A stretch of 64,000 bases of DNA from Aspidiotus rigidus (taxonomy: Eukaryota > Arthropoda > Insecta > Hemiptera > Diaspididae). The position numbers were made by a program, and so were the translations under genes. The notes below the pieces were generated by a model. That model ran no database searches. It had not been told where the DNA came from and saw only the letters and a list, made by a program, of their open reading frames with translations. Every line of letters starts with the position of its first letter. The first letter of the stretch is position 1. Where the stretch lies: positions 1,922,001 through 1,986,000 of the forward strand of contig JAVHKY010000027.1 in assembly GCA_035079385.1 (NCBI GenBank), written 5' to 3'. Positions 1-10,200 of the stretch are shown one piece after another.

Positions 1-1273
1 TGTTACATTTTTATCTGCATCAGTCAAGTAAACTATCTATATACAGGGAAGGTATGGGAGTCTACTAAGATAGCATTGCAGTCCACTCTCAATTATCAAG
101 AGGTTTAAATTTACCAACAATATTTTATAAAAAATATATCAATTGATTTAATACACCATCTAGAAAATTTTATACGTTACATGAATCAGGAATTCAAAAA
201 TCGAGATCATTTTAACAGATGATCGATAGGTCGCGGATATCTATGATAAAAATCACAATTATTTTTGAATTGTCAACATTTTAAGAAATGATCGAGAACA
301 AAATGAGAGATTTGACAAGATACTGGTTGTACCAATTTACAAAAAACTAATCTTATATATTTTAGATATTATTATGTAAGTACGGTAATTAGCAAAAATG
401 TACTATAATACTGAATAAAATAAAATATTCGAAAATAAAATTTGCGAATCAATTGTTGCGCGTTCTATCCCACGGGGGAAGAGAAAAAAAAATCAGTGAA
501 GTTTTGTCTAGTCAATTTTGATTGTTTACCCTAATAAGGAGTTTTCAACAGTTAAAATTCTTACGTTCTTTTCATTTTTTAAAAATTTTCGTTGGTTTCA
601 GATAGTATCTAGCAATGAAACTGATGAAAACTCAGGGAGTTACATTCCGAGTCAGTAGCTGATCAGAAATTGGATGTTCTTTCGTCTTATGAAAGCACTC
701 TCAACCCATTACCTTGCCGTAACAACCTTTGAGCGTCCAACGAGGAAGTGGTTCATGGAGTTCAATCATACAACGGTCAATGGTGTTGTGGACAAGTTGT
801 TAGGGGTGATTCACGGGGGCTATGTAAATTGGGGTTGGAATGCAGAGCAAAGTATAACTGCGACTTCTAGCTGATGTTCTAGAAATGATAAAATTCATTA
901 TATACGCACCATCATTCAACAGAGATGAAGAAGAAGAAGACGATATTGAATGTGATCTCATCAAAAATTTGTTAAGAATAGAATTTCCAAGCCTCGTAGT
1001 TGACCATGTTTTCTTAAATAAAAATTCCAAAAGTTCCTTTTTTTCTTCTTCGAAACGTGAGCTACAGGCATAATAAGCTCTAGGATAGCCCAACTTCAGA
1101 TAATTTTTCAACTAGACTCGAAGACAGGAAATCGTTGATTGAAATATAATACTTCGAAACATAAATTAATGGTTCCAAAAAATTAATTTTTAACAACTTT
1201 ACAGATCTGCCACTAATCAAACGGACTTGAAGGTTCTGAGATCTTAGCATCCAGGTATAAGGAGTTTGGCATC
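1..1273. other. Non-coding AT-rich stretch
   Basis: Only short open segments occur here (674-874 and 885-1073 on plus). They overlap antisense segments, have no splice or homology support, and the second is a GA-rich run (about 926-945) translating to poly-Glu. I see no confident gene. Confidence 0.5.
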
Positions 1274-1470
1274 AGGGCTCTTCCCCGATATCATATTGCA
1301 TACTCGTTTGTCTGATTCTTTTCGTAGTGGTACTTGCTTCACATTGGTCTTATTGCAGGGATTTGAATATGCAATAATAGCATATACATTCCCCTGCCAT
1401 AAGACCAATGTAAACGAAGTACCATTACGATAAGAATCAGGTAAACGAGTATGCAATAAAGGAAGAGCCC
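1274..1470. repeat. Long near-perfect foldback hairpin (about 95-nt arms)
   Basis: AGGGCTCTTCC at 1274 is matched by GGAAGAGCCCT at 1461-1471. The arms pair nearly throughout: ATTGCATACTCGTTT, TGGTACTT, CATTGGTCTTAT and GCAGGG each recur inverted on the right side. The loop is about 9 nt (1371-1379). It is either a very short-loop foldback MITE or a hairpin-RNA precursor. The frame seen across it on minus is a consequence of the palindrome. Confidence 0.85.
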
Positions 1471-1471
1471 T

Positions 1472-4400
1472 ATAGATCAAAGATGTTATTGAGCTTCGAG
1501 TAATCATATCTACATTATTTGTGTTTTTTAATAGCTGGGCAGATGAGGTCCTTTAAGTGGAAAAAAAAATGTAAATACGAATATCAGGACATAACTGCAG
1601 TGTATAGTTGTAGCAGAATTTATTAGCACTTCCTTTCAAAAGAAGCGAAGTGCACCGCGAGATCTTGGAGATGTAAGGAGAAATGGAAAAATAAAAATAA
1701 TTTCAAACACCACAAGCAGATACGAGACAATGCCGACCAATATCAAGTCTCAAGAGTCAATTGAGAATCAAAGGGGCCACGTTGAGGAGACAATCATATC
1801 CTAACCCATCAACTTTGTCTCTCGTCCAAAATCCGACAAGAGATAAGCACGAAATTTTACAATCTCGACTTTGCAAAATGCATTAGTACTGATTTTCGTT
1901 CACTACAAAATGATTTTTCCAAATTTCATTCACCCTAGATCGCTATTATTCACAAAATGAACGGAATCCTACCAGACACAACACATCAATCGAAACATTA
2001 TTCGAACTTTTGCAGTCACACTGACTGGCGAACGCCTTCATTTCGTCTCGATACGACACGTCTACCTTGCACGCAAGTACTCAGGCTTTTTTCCGCCGGA
2101 GAATCCTGTCTCCGCGCGTGCGAATGAGTAATAGATTCCACGAATGCTTGTCGAATATTGCAGGTAGGTCAGGGTAGGTCGGCCATCGGCTGACGTCCAT
2201 TGAGAAACCAGCAGGTGACGGGTTTCATATAACGCGTAGTTTCTACAACTTCAGTATAATTAGATGATATAATTTTCGTAGAAGCGCACGCGACCACGTG
2301 AATTTACACAGCAAGTCTTCTAATGTACGAAACTTGTTCCATCGTATCGTAGGATTCGCAACCAGTTCGCGCTGTTGTGACGTCAAAGTCGACCATGAAG
2401 AATGACCTAAGATAATTTACATATTGTCCGTAATCAGCGAAAATCAAAACCATACACGCGGCAGATGACTCTCTGCATGGGAGCATCTCTTGGTATTTTA
2501 TATAGCCAATTTGTCGTTGTAATTTTTTCTCCCTAAGTTTCTTCTGCTGTCTCCTAGTTTCAATAAGATGAGATACTCGTATTTAAATGGAAATATAAAA
2601 ATCGTCACAGGATCTCGATACGTGCGGACTTCTTGTAATTTTCTCATATCATTTTCAAACAGTCATCCGTCTAATCTCAGATTTCACGGCAATAAATATG
2701 GTAATTATAACAACGAGTATCAATAATCGTGTTCATACAGAATAATTATGTACATGTAGATTAACAAACTTTAGGGGAAAAAATCCACTGTGTACTATAG
2801 AGTCTTAATGTACAATAATCATGATTCATTTTCAATTAGCAGAAAGTTTAAGTCAAGGACGAAAATAAGAACTCTACATTATTTGCCATGTTCTCACAAG
2901 AATGATTTGCAAGACCAAAATAGTTAATATCACGCCGTAGGATAACTTGAATTTAAAATATGAAACTATCCTACAGGATAAAAAAAAAATTAGAAGTAGA
3001 AAAATTGGATGACCGCATCATCTTCGATTGATTAGTCTGAAATTTTGTATTCTTTACAAGTTTTGATCAAGTACGCAATGGTACCGCTATTTGAATGACG
3101 TACTTGACCTCTGAACCGGTTTCTCAGAATACTACAGGAAGAGAAATTCTATTACATATACATTATTCAGTAATATTTTAAATTAGGACTTAAACAAAAG
3201 GAAAATTAGATTGCCAAAACTGGTGTTGCTCACCAGGAATCAGTGTCGTGCTGGCCCGGGGGCCCGGCCGCCTGAGAATGTTTTATGGGGCCCGGCCGCC
3301 CGCGAGAAAATTCTTGAAAGTTTGAGTTTGATCGCGCGCACGAAAAAAAATATTTTGTTGCCCACACCCCAAACAGACTTGGTGCATAAAATTTATTACA
3401 AGGGGTATGTGACTAATTTCCCGAGAGAAGTAACACGATCGTGTTTGGTCGCATAAATATGGTACGATTCAGTCGTCACCAACTACCAAATCTAACTTTC
3501 TGACGCATTTTCTAAAGACCAACAACTGATGATTTGCAGTCGATAGCAACTCATTGAAATCAGCGTACACCCATGACGTGAAAGAAATTCGTCGATAATA
3601 GGTACGAAAAAAATTCCTTCAATTTTACGACAATGAGCGTGATCGCCACGTCGTATCACTGCATTACCATTTTAAGGAATTCATTTTACGATTTACGTGT
3701 GTCAATTGAGAATTTTTTATTTCCGGAAACGATCTGACAACATATTCATTTTACTCAACTTGTTTACAAAAAGTTTGAACAAAAAAGAGTAAAATCATCG
3801 TAAATGTAATTTTCAAATTGTCTCGTAAACTAAATTATCGCGTACCGATTACGTCCACGCTAGCGTCATTGACAAAATTCACTCGATGCATATTGAGTAA
3901 ATTTTTGAATATTGATCGAATGATGCGCGAAGTACCGTCCCGTCTTCTCCGCATTACAGTAGCAACGTCTCCGAGTACGTATGTTATCACGTAGCGTCGC
4001 GTCGCTGTCGCGTCGACCATTGAATATCATCGTGGACAAGAGGCGTCACGGTGTAATCTACTCGAGACTGGGAGGCTGACTAGTATACTTTAATGAGATG
4101 AGACGGTCACCTTTTCATAATATAAATATACTCTCTCGGTTAGTAGGGGTACGAAAGATCCTTTGACTCTTTCTCCTAATAGATTTTTGTGCTATGGGTA
4201 ATTACGCCGTTCTTTCAAAATTCCTTACAACTAGGTACATCTTGTTTTCATGCAGTGAGTCCGCGTCTTTCATCAAGCAGTTACAAAGGTTATACAGACG
4301 ATTTCGTTACTAGTCGATTTACGTGAACTTTATATCATTTTTACTACGAGCCCTCGAAATTGAATTTTTTATTGTAATTTTCTTCGAAAGAATTTTATCG

Positions 4401-4900
4401 TTTCTGGGGTTATTTCGCGATACTTTGAAATTCTTAATATTTGTACATTCATACGGAATTCGAAATGCATCAATCATAAAATTTTGCAGAAATTTACGCT
4501 CAATTAAGTCCATTGTCTTCACAATTATTTCAAGAACATCCTTCTACGAGCATCATGTTCCATATCTCTTTTAGAACATTGAACCATACAACATCGAGGG
4601 TCTACGCTCAACTAACTAAGTGACGGGGTTATTGTCAGTTTATTTAATTCTCGACGTACAAAATGTTGTAGTTGGTGAATGCTAGTACCTGCTGAGTCTA
4701 CTGTATATTAGACTGTTTGGCTCATAGGTCAGTTCCGTTCGATCGCCTCCATTCTTAGCAATGTAACATACTGTACTCTGTACCAAGCTGAGTAGCTTTT
4801 ACGACACTCACCGCTCCGCTCGTTCACTCCCATTCTTCGCTTAGTATAAGTTTTGTGTGGTACTACATGTTAGGTTGAAAGGTTACAATAGTAGGTCGAG
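1472..4900. other. Intergenic or intronic, no gene seen
   Basis: AT-rich DNA with no supported exon. It contains a GC-rich patch at about 3240-3315 in which GGCCCGGCCGCC appears twice (3256-3270 and 3290-3303) after CAGTGTCGTGCTGG at 3241. This may be one end of a transposon, but no matching inverted end was found. Confidence 0.5.
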
Positions 4901-4904
4901 TGAC

Positions 4905-5375
4905 TCTTTACTGGGATTGTAGCTATTTCCTGTAACCATGGGCGATAAGTGGAGTATTAGTCACGCGACAGCACGATCACTTTTCTTTCATCTATTTCAG
5001 GATAAGAATAAGTTGTTAAACAATTCATACCATAAATGTATACATCTTCTCGTGACCATCCTCATACCGCATCCGGATACCCAACTACTGGGGAAGGTGG
5101 TTATCTCCCTGTAACCATCGAACGAAAGTGGAGTACTGGGCAATCCGCTGCGGATCAACATTTACTTCTACTATTTCAGCTTAGAGTAAGATTTTAATCA
5201 ATCCACCTACGCAAATGTACATGTCTCACAACCACCACCACACCGCAATCGGCTGTCCTGCTACTGGGGAAGGCGGTTATCTCCCTGTAACCATCGACCA
5301 AAAGTGGAGTACTGGACATGCCCTGCGGATCTTCACTAACTACTATTACAGGTATAGAAGTAAGATTGTAACCAA
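4905..5375 (+). repeat. 178-bp tandem repeat, three diverged copies
   Basis: TGTAACCAT recurs at 4931, 5110 and 5286, giving periods of 179 and 176 bases. Each unit carries ACTGGGG/GATT, a conserved TATCTCCCTGTAACCATCGA-like block, AGTGGAGTACTGG, then a pyrimidine tract with TATTTCAG/TTACAG and AAGTAAG-like words. A weaker single copy seems to lie at about 9690-9770. The unit has no long ORF. It could be a satellite fragment or copies of an RNA-like sequence. Confidence 0.75.
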
Positions 5376-5517
5376 CACATAATTTTGGAATTGTACTATT
5401 TATATAAAACTTAAATATCTTGTAATTATTACTAGGTCCCCTCTACCCCACTTATTTAGGGATATGTAAAGGAGTCCCCCCCCGGTATTGTACCTCCCAA
5501 TCTACTTTTTCTCCTCC

Positions 5518-5558
5518 CAGTTGCCCTGAGATCACTGTTAGATCAATCGGGGCAACTG
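5518..5558. other. GC-rich stem-loop
   Basis: CAGTTGCCC (5518-5526) pairs with GGGCAACTG (5550-5558). Internal GATC/GATC pairing at 5530-5533 and 5541-5544 extends the stem. It lies between the 178-bp array and the tRNA-like sequence. Confidence 0.6.
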
Positions 5559-5686
5559 AGTGGATGATTAATAGCCGAAGTACGAAAGGGAAACCCGTCC
5601 AGCGTATAAGTCAACTCGACAAGTCTCTGCGGGCAACCCTTGAGTACGGAAGCACTAAATATAAACTACATTTAAAATGATAAAAC

Positions 5687-5716
5687 CCCTTGCAGAGAGC
5701 GATCTCTCTGCAAGGG
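5687..5716. other. Perfect 13-bp stem-loop with CGAT loop
   Basis: CCCTTGCAGAGAG (5687-5699), loop CGAT, CTCTCTGCAAGGG (5704-5716). It is flanked by further inverted words TATAAACTA (from 5660) and TAGTTTATA (from 5718). No U-run follows it directly, so it does not look like a terminator. Its function is unknown. Confidence 0.75.
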
Positions 5717-5900
5717 CTAGTTTATAATATTGTCTTTTATCGCGGAATAAACTCGCCCCATAGAGTAAGTTCCAATTAGGGAACCCGAAAAAAAAAGGTT
5801 GAGTGACTCTCCGGTGTGATTAGACAATTAGGTGGAGTGACTTAGCTTAATATTAGTCTAGGATAAAGATAGAAGAGGAAATATGACGAAAAAATCTCCT

Positions 5901-5972
5901 GGCTCGAGCAGGAACCGAACCCGCGACCTCTTCTTTTCATGTCGAGTGCGATAACCACCACGCTACCAGGCC
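5901..5972 (-). tRNA. tRNA-like sequence (pseudogene or SINE head)
   Basis: On the minus strand 72 nt fit tRNA spacing: acceptor GGCCTGG with TCGAGCC (two G-T pairs, one mismatch), D arm GCG...CGC with box-A-like TAGCGTGGTGG, a 17-nt anticodon arm, 5-nt variable loop, T arm GCGGG-TTCGGTT-CCTGC with box-B-like GGTTCGGTTCC. A T6 run follows within about 10 nt, as expected for Pol III termination. The anticodon stem (CTCGA/AGAAG) pairs at only two positions and U33 is absent, so a functional tRNA is unlikely. A decayed tRNA or the head of a tRNA-derived SINE fits better. Confidence 0.5.
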
Positions 5973-6573
5973 CTAAGATTAGATCGTTATATTTCGCCTT
6001 CAGATGGAAGTTTCACATTGTGAATGAGAGGGTCCTAAGACCACAATACATCGGGATGTTGGAAACGCATACTAAAGCCTATAGGAATGAACCGAAAATC
6101 CCTGGAGGGGTGTGGTGAATCTACCATCTTCCTTTATTCGTCTAGGATACTGTATAACAATTAGCTTTCTCTCTTCAGATGTAGTTTTATATTAGACTCT
6201 TTAGATGTCGAACTTTTTTCCTACAATCCCAGCTTGCAGTATGGAGCTAATATAAACTAGTAAAGACCTAGTATGCAGCTAGTATGAGTATAAAATTAGT
6301 ATACTGCATAGAATAGGGGAAGGCCTAGGTTTAGTGTAGTATACAAATAGTTTACTGTATAAAACAAACACATAGGCTTAGCATAAGCCTAGAATGGAGT
6401 TAATATACACGTGTTTTAAATACTGCATGGAACGGAGGGAGGGGGGGAGGGGTTGGCCAACTCGGAAATTTTCAAATTAGGGGTAGGGTTCAGCTAAGAT
6501 ATGAAGAGAGTCAAAAAGAAAATTACGAGTTACAAAAATAATCGATCAAAAATGTCGAAAAGATAATATTATA

Positions 6574-7224
6574 CAAGAAAAATTTAAACAAGGCTTCAAT
6601 CACCACTTTAAACATTTTTTATTAGAAGCGACGTTTCGATACCACCGGGTATCATCTACGGGCACATACCGAAGGATACTGCTTGATCCCCAATAAAGTA
6701 AGGTACAAAACAAACTTTTCTTATTATCTAAAACTTTCTTATCAGTAGGTTTAAAAACATCATCTATAAAGCTCATGGGGTAAGAGTTCAATTCCAACAT
6801 CTGCCTGACTTTCTTCAAAACTTCGGCATGGTATGAACGATCAGACACTGCAGGACACCTATTCTTAAGGTTTAACGCGGAGTTAATCTTATAAGATATA
6901 GGTTGATTGGACTTATAATTAATAATCCTACCAGTAGGGGTAGGCTTCTCATAATGACGAAATATAAACTTATTCTTATCTGTAGTAATACAAATGTCCA
7001 GAAAATTAATACATCGATCTTTTTCTTTCTCAAAAGTAAATTTTATCTTTTCATGAAAGCTGTTCAAAGAGTCCAAAATATTGTCAAAAATAGAGGCTTT
7101 AATCGCAAACAAACAATCATCCACGTATTTATGTGCCCGTAGATGATACCCGCCGGTATCGAAACGTCGCTTCTAATAAAAAACTTTTGAAGTGGTAATT
7201 AAAGCCTTGTTTAAATTTTTCTTG
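6574..7224 (-). mobile_element. Penelope-like retroelement fragment with inverted terminal repeats
   Basis: Two 94-bp arms, 6574-6667 and 7131-7224, are inverted copies of each other with few differences (CAAGAAAAATTTAAACAAGG start, ATGTGCCCGTAGATGATACC end). Between them lies a minus-strand reverse-transcriptase fragment. Penelope-like elements are known for LTR-like repeats that can be inverted at the 5' end of truncated copies, which is the arrangement seen here. Each arm contains GATACC-CGGT/CGCC-GGTATC followed by GAAACGTCG, resembling the hammerhead-like motif of these elements. Confidence 0.8.
6600..7130 (-). pseudogene. Penelope-like reverse transcriptase, C-terminal fragment
   Basis: The frame begins KYVDDCLFAI at the edge of the right inverted repeat, so the catalytic YVDD box is the first intact motif and fingers and palm upstream are missing. 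It continues with thumb-region features of Penelope-like RTs: SFHEKIKFTFE, INFLDICI, HYEKPTPTGRIINYKSNQP, a YHAEVLKKV segment and N-S-YPMSFIDD. The end (RYVPVDDTRWYRNVAS) reads into the left repeat. The GIY-YIG endonuclease domain expected after the RT is absent. It cannot be an active enzyme. Confidence 0.8.
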
Positions 7225-10200
7225 TTAATGTTCGTCACCACAAAGGGGAAAAAAAAATCTGCTTATAATATTATACGTTTCAAAAATATCACTTCTTATA
7301 TTGTATTAGCTATAGGAAAGATCCTATTCTAAGTTTAATTGAGAAAATTTGATGGCTAACCTTTCTATTATAAGCCTGGAAAAAAAAGTTCTTCCCTTCA
7401 TTTACAGAATATCGGTCTTCAAGCGAGGGGCTAAGGACTGAATCTCCCGGAAAATTAGATGTTCAAGTTTCACATTTCTCAAGAATTTACAATCAGAAAT
7501 ATGATACTCGTTGTTCCATGCTCAAACTCATGAGTAAACAACAAGAGTTAGCTAAATTAGAAACAGGTGGCATATGTTGCAAATAGTATCTTGAGAATGA
7601 GTTCTCCTGAACTTCATGCTTTCGCAATAGCGTCCTATAGTCCATTTTCCTGTTCTCGAGGAGCGTTATTGCTCAACAGACAGTTATGTTATATAGCCAG
7701 AAAATAGAAATGCAATAGTCTGTATGGTCTCTCCTATCTATATAGGTATAGTTCGACGCATTAAATTTCACTGCACACTTCATCAGCTACCTCAACGTTA
7801 ATTAGTCTCCTTTCTCTCCTCCAAGAGCAGGATGTGATTGACCTTGCTGCCGAAGATTCCCTTCCCTCTTATACAATTTCTGGCCTTGAACCCTCTCCTT
7901 ATGATTTCAAAAACATTTGTGATCTATTTAAGACAAACATCGCTCAGCTGTGACGTTGTCAAGACATTCTAACCTTCACGCACAAATTCTCGGATAAGAT
8001 TTGAGGATAATATCAACAGCAAGTATTTTCATTAGTTACAAATGTCGGACTAAGATCATAAGATAACGAGGAAAAAAGATCCCAATAGTCCTTTTTGTGA
8101 GTCGAAGAAAAGATTTGAAGAAAAACTGGAAGAAAGTTAGATTAAGTTGGAAATTTCTGACGTCGAATACATGTACGTAATATTGCTGAAGAGAAGAGAG
8201 AAATTAAGCGCAAAGTATTGTAAACTAATAAAGCGCACGGTAAGAACCAATTTACCAATTTATCGTCTGCAGTTTATTATGGTAGTCTCGACCTCGACCT
8301 TGATTTTTCATCAAATATTTTCTTCGTACGTTCATTACACACATAAGTGCGCTGCATTTATTACATTTACGTTCGACTCCTGATGCGTCATCACCTTTAC
8401 TTATTCGTACACAGCTTAAAATACGTTCGGATAAGTCTATCCTCCCATTAAACCGCTGTCTAAATAACACGATCGTTTCGTATTTTTCGTGAAAATTTAT
8501 GGGCTCGTTTTTCTTATCGCACCCTCCAACAAGTGTATGATACGTTTAAGCTACCGGTTAAAAGGGGAAAAAAACGCAATAACGTGTACTATAGAGGGCA
8601 ATATCTGTATCTTTTGTTCTAGGCTGAATAAACTACACTCGTGTATTTATCGAGTCAATAATGTTCTTTGAGCGAGAGAAACCAGAAGTTTCATACTCGT
8701 CAAGATCTCGAACATGATTGAATAATAGTCCTTCCCCGTCGAAACGTCGGTTCACAAAATGCCATATTAAAGTACACATACATACACGTACTATTCGTCC
8801 TCAATTCAAAACAGTTTTCAATGATGCTTAAATATTCTGGTGATGTATTCGTGTACATTAGGCCTAGTACATATAAAATATACCTCACGATATATTATAT
8901 ACTGGTAGCAAATAGCACAGGTAGCCTAGATTCGAAATCGAAGGCGCTTTAGACACAAAAAAGTTCGAATTTATTTTCCATGTTTGTTGAGAGAAGCAAC
9001 GTGATATTACAGTCTAGACTGAAAGCAGTTTGAACAAAACATACTCCAATATCTATTTTTTAAAATGTACTCATCACTTGAAGGTTATTTTCGAATTCTA
9101 ATTGAACTTTTTAGTTATTCTGATTTTATCATAAATTTCGATTGAATCGAGCGAAAACTTGTAAAGACAGACCTTTGAGGTGATGTCAGTCGGGAATAAC
9201 CAATCGCGCTCGAAGAAAGAGGCCTTGGAACATGAAAAATTGTAACACTGAATGAGTCAAATTCACAATATTCTTACGGACGAAACACACGAAATAATGC
9301 ACTGCACCTATTCAAACACCTGGAGAGATATTTTTCGAAAGGTATCACACGAAATGATGCATGTGCTCTTTAGTACTACTGTACTATGGATTTCTGCATT
9401 CTTAGCTCACATACTTCGCCTCTGAATTGGAATGGGAGGAGGAGAGGTTCCACAAGTTTATGTCTCGTGTCTACTTCCGTTATTGGCACTTTTATCATTA
9501 TGCTAAGTTCTTCTTAATCAATTTCACAGTCTGTTGAACTGAGTTGGTCCTCCTTCGACGAATATGAGAGATTTAACTCGGGTTATTTGCATTCATGACA
9601 AGGACCTCAACGCATATACTTGTACCTGCCCAATGTTTCTAAAAAAAATCCCAGCGCAAATATTCTCTCGGGAAGAAAGGTTGATGCATCAGAAGGTGCG
9701 GAGGTTGTCCCAATAATTCAAAAGTGGAATAGTGGACGTCCCACCAAGGCGAAACGAGCGTTAATGGTCCAGTAGAATCTTATTTTATTTAGTTACCTAC
9801 TTTTATCATTTCTTTCCAATTTAAATTTCTATGTTGTGAGGAAAACTTTTGATTTGATGTATCATATCAAAAAAAAAGTAATAGACTACTGCTTAACATA
9901 CAATTTTTTTCGCGTGCACTTTTTATATCACGTTCAATGTATCCTTATCGCTTTTACTATATTTATTTTCGCGTGCATACAAAATTTATTTCACGTGCCG
10001 AAAAATCTCACCCGATGTCAATTTACAAGCATGTAATTTCTAGACAAAATTTCAATCGCGAAGACACAATGTCATTGACGTGGCAATCAAAAGATAATGT
10101 GTTTCAATTCGAACTTCGTAAAGAAGCAATAACCCAAATGTTTTTCAAGGTTGTGAATTCACCTTACGAAAGTGAACAAATAAATGTTTAAAACGCAATC

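Noticed and set aside
1244..1507. Open frame on minus over the foldback hairpin
   Set aside because: The frame is a by-product of the palindrome; both arms are read as protein.
3211..3456. Open frame across the GC-rich GGCCCGGCCGCC patch
   Set aside because: No ATG start, proline/glycine runs come from the duplicated GC word, and no similarity or splice signals.
4905..5375. Similarity of AAGGCGGTTATCTCC to U1 snRNA stem sequence
   Set aside because: Only one short word matches; no U1 5' end or complete stem order is present.
5560..5610. GATGA...CGAAAGGGAAACCCGTCC read as a hammerhead ribozyme
   Set aside because: The core box is wrong and stem III does not pair properly at the cleavage triplet.
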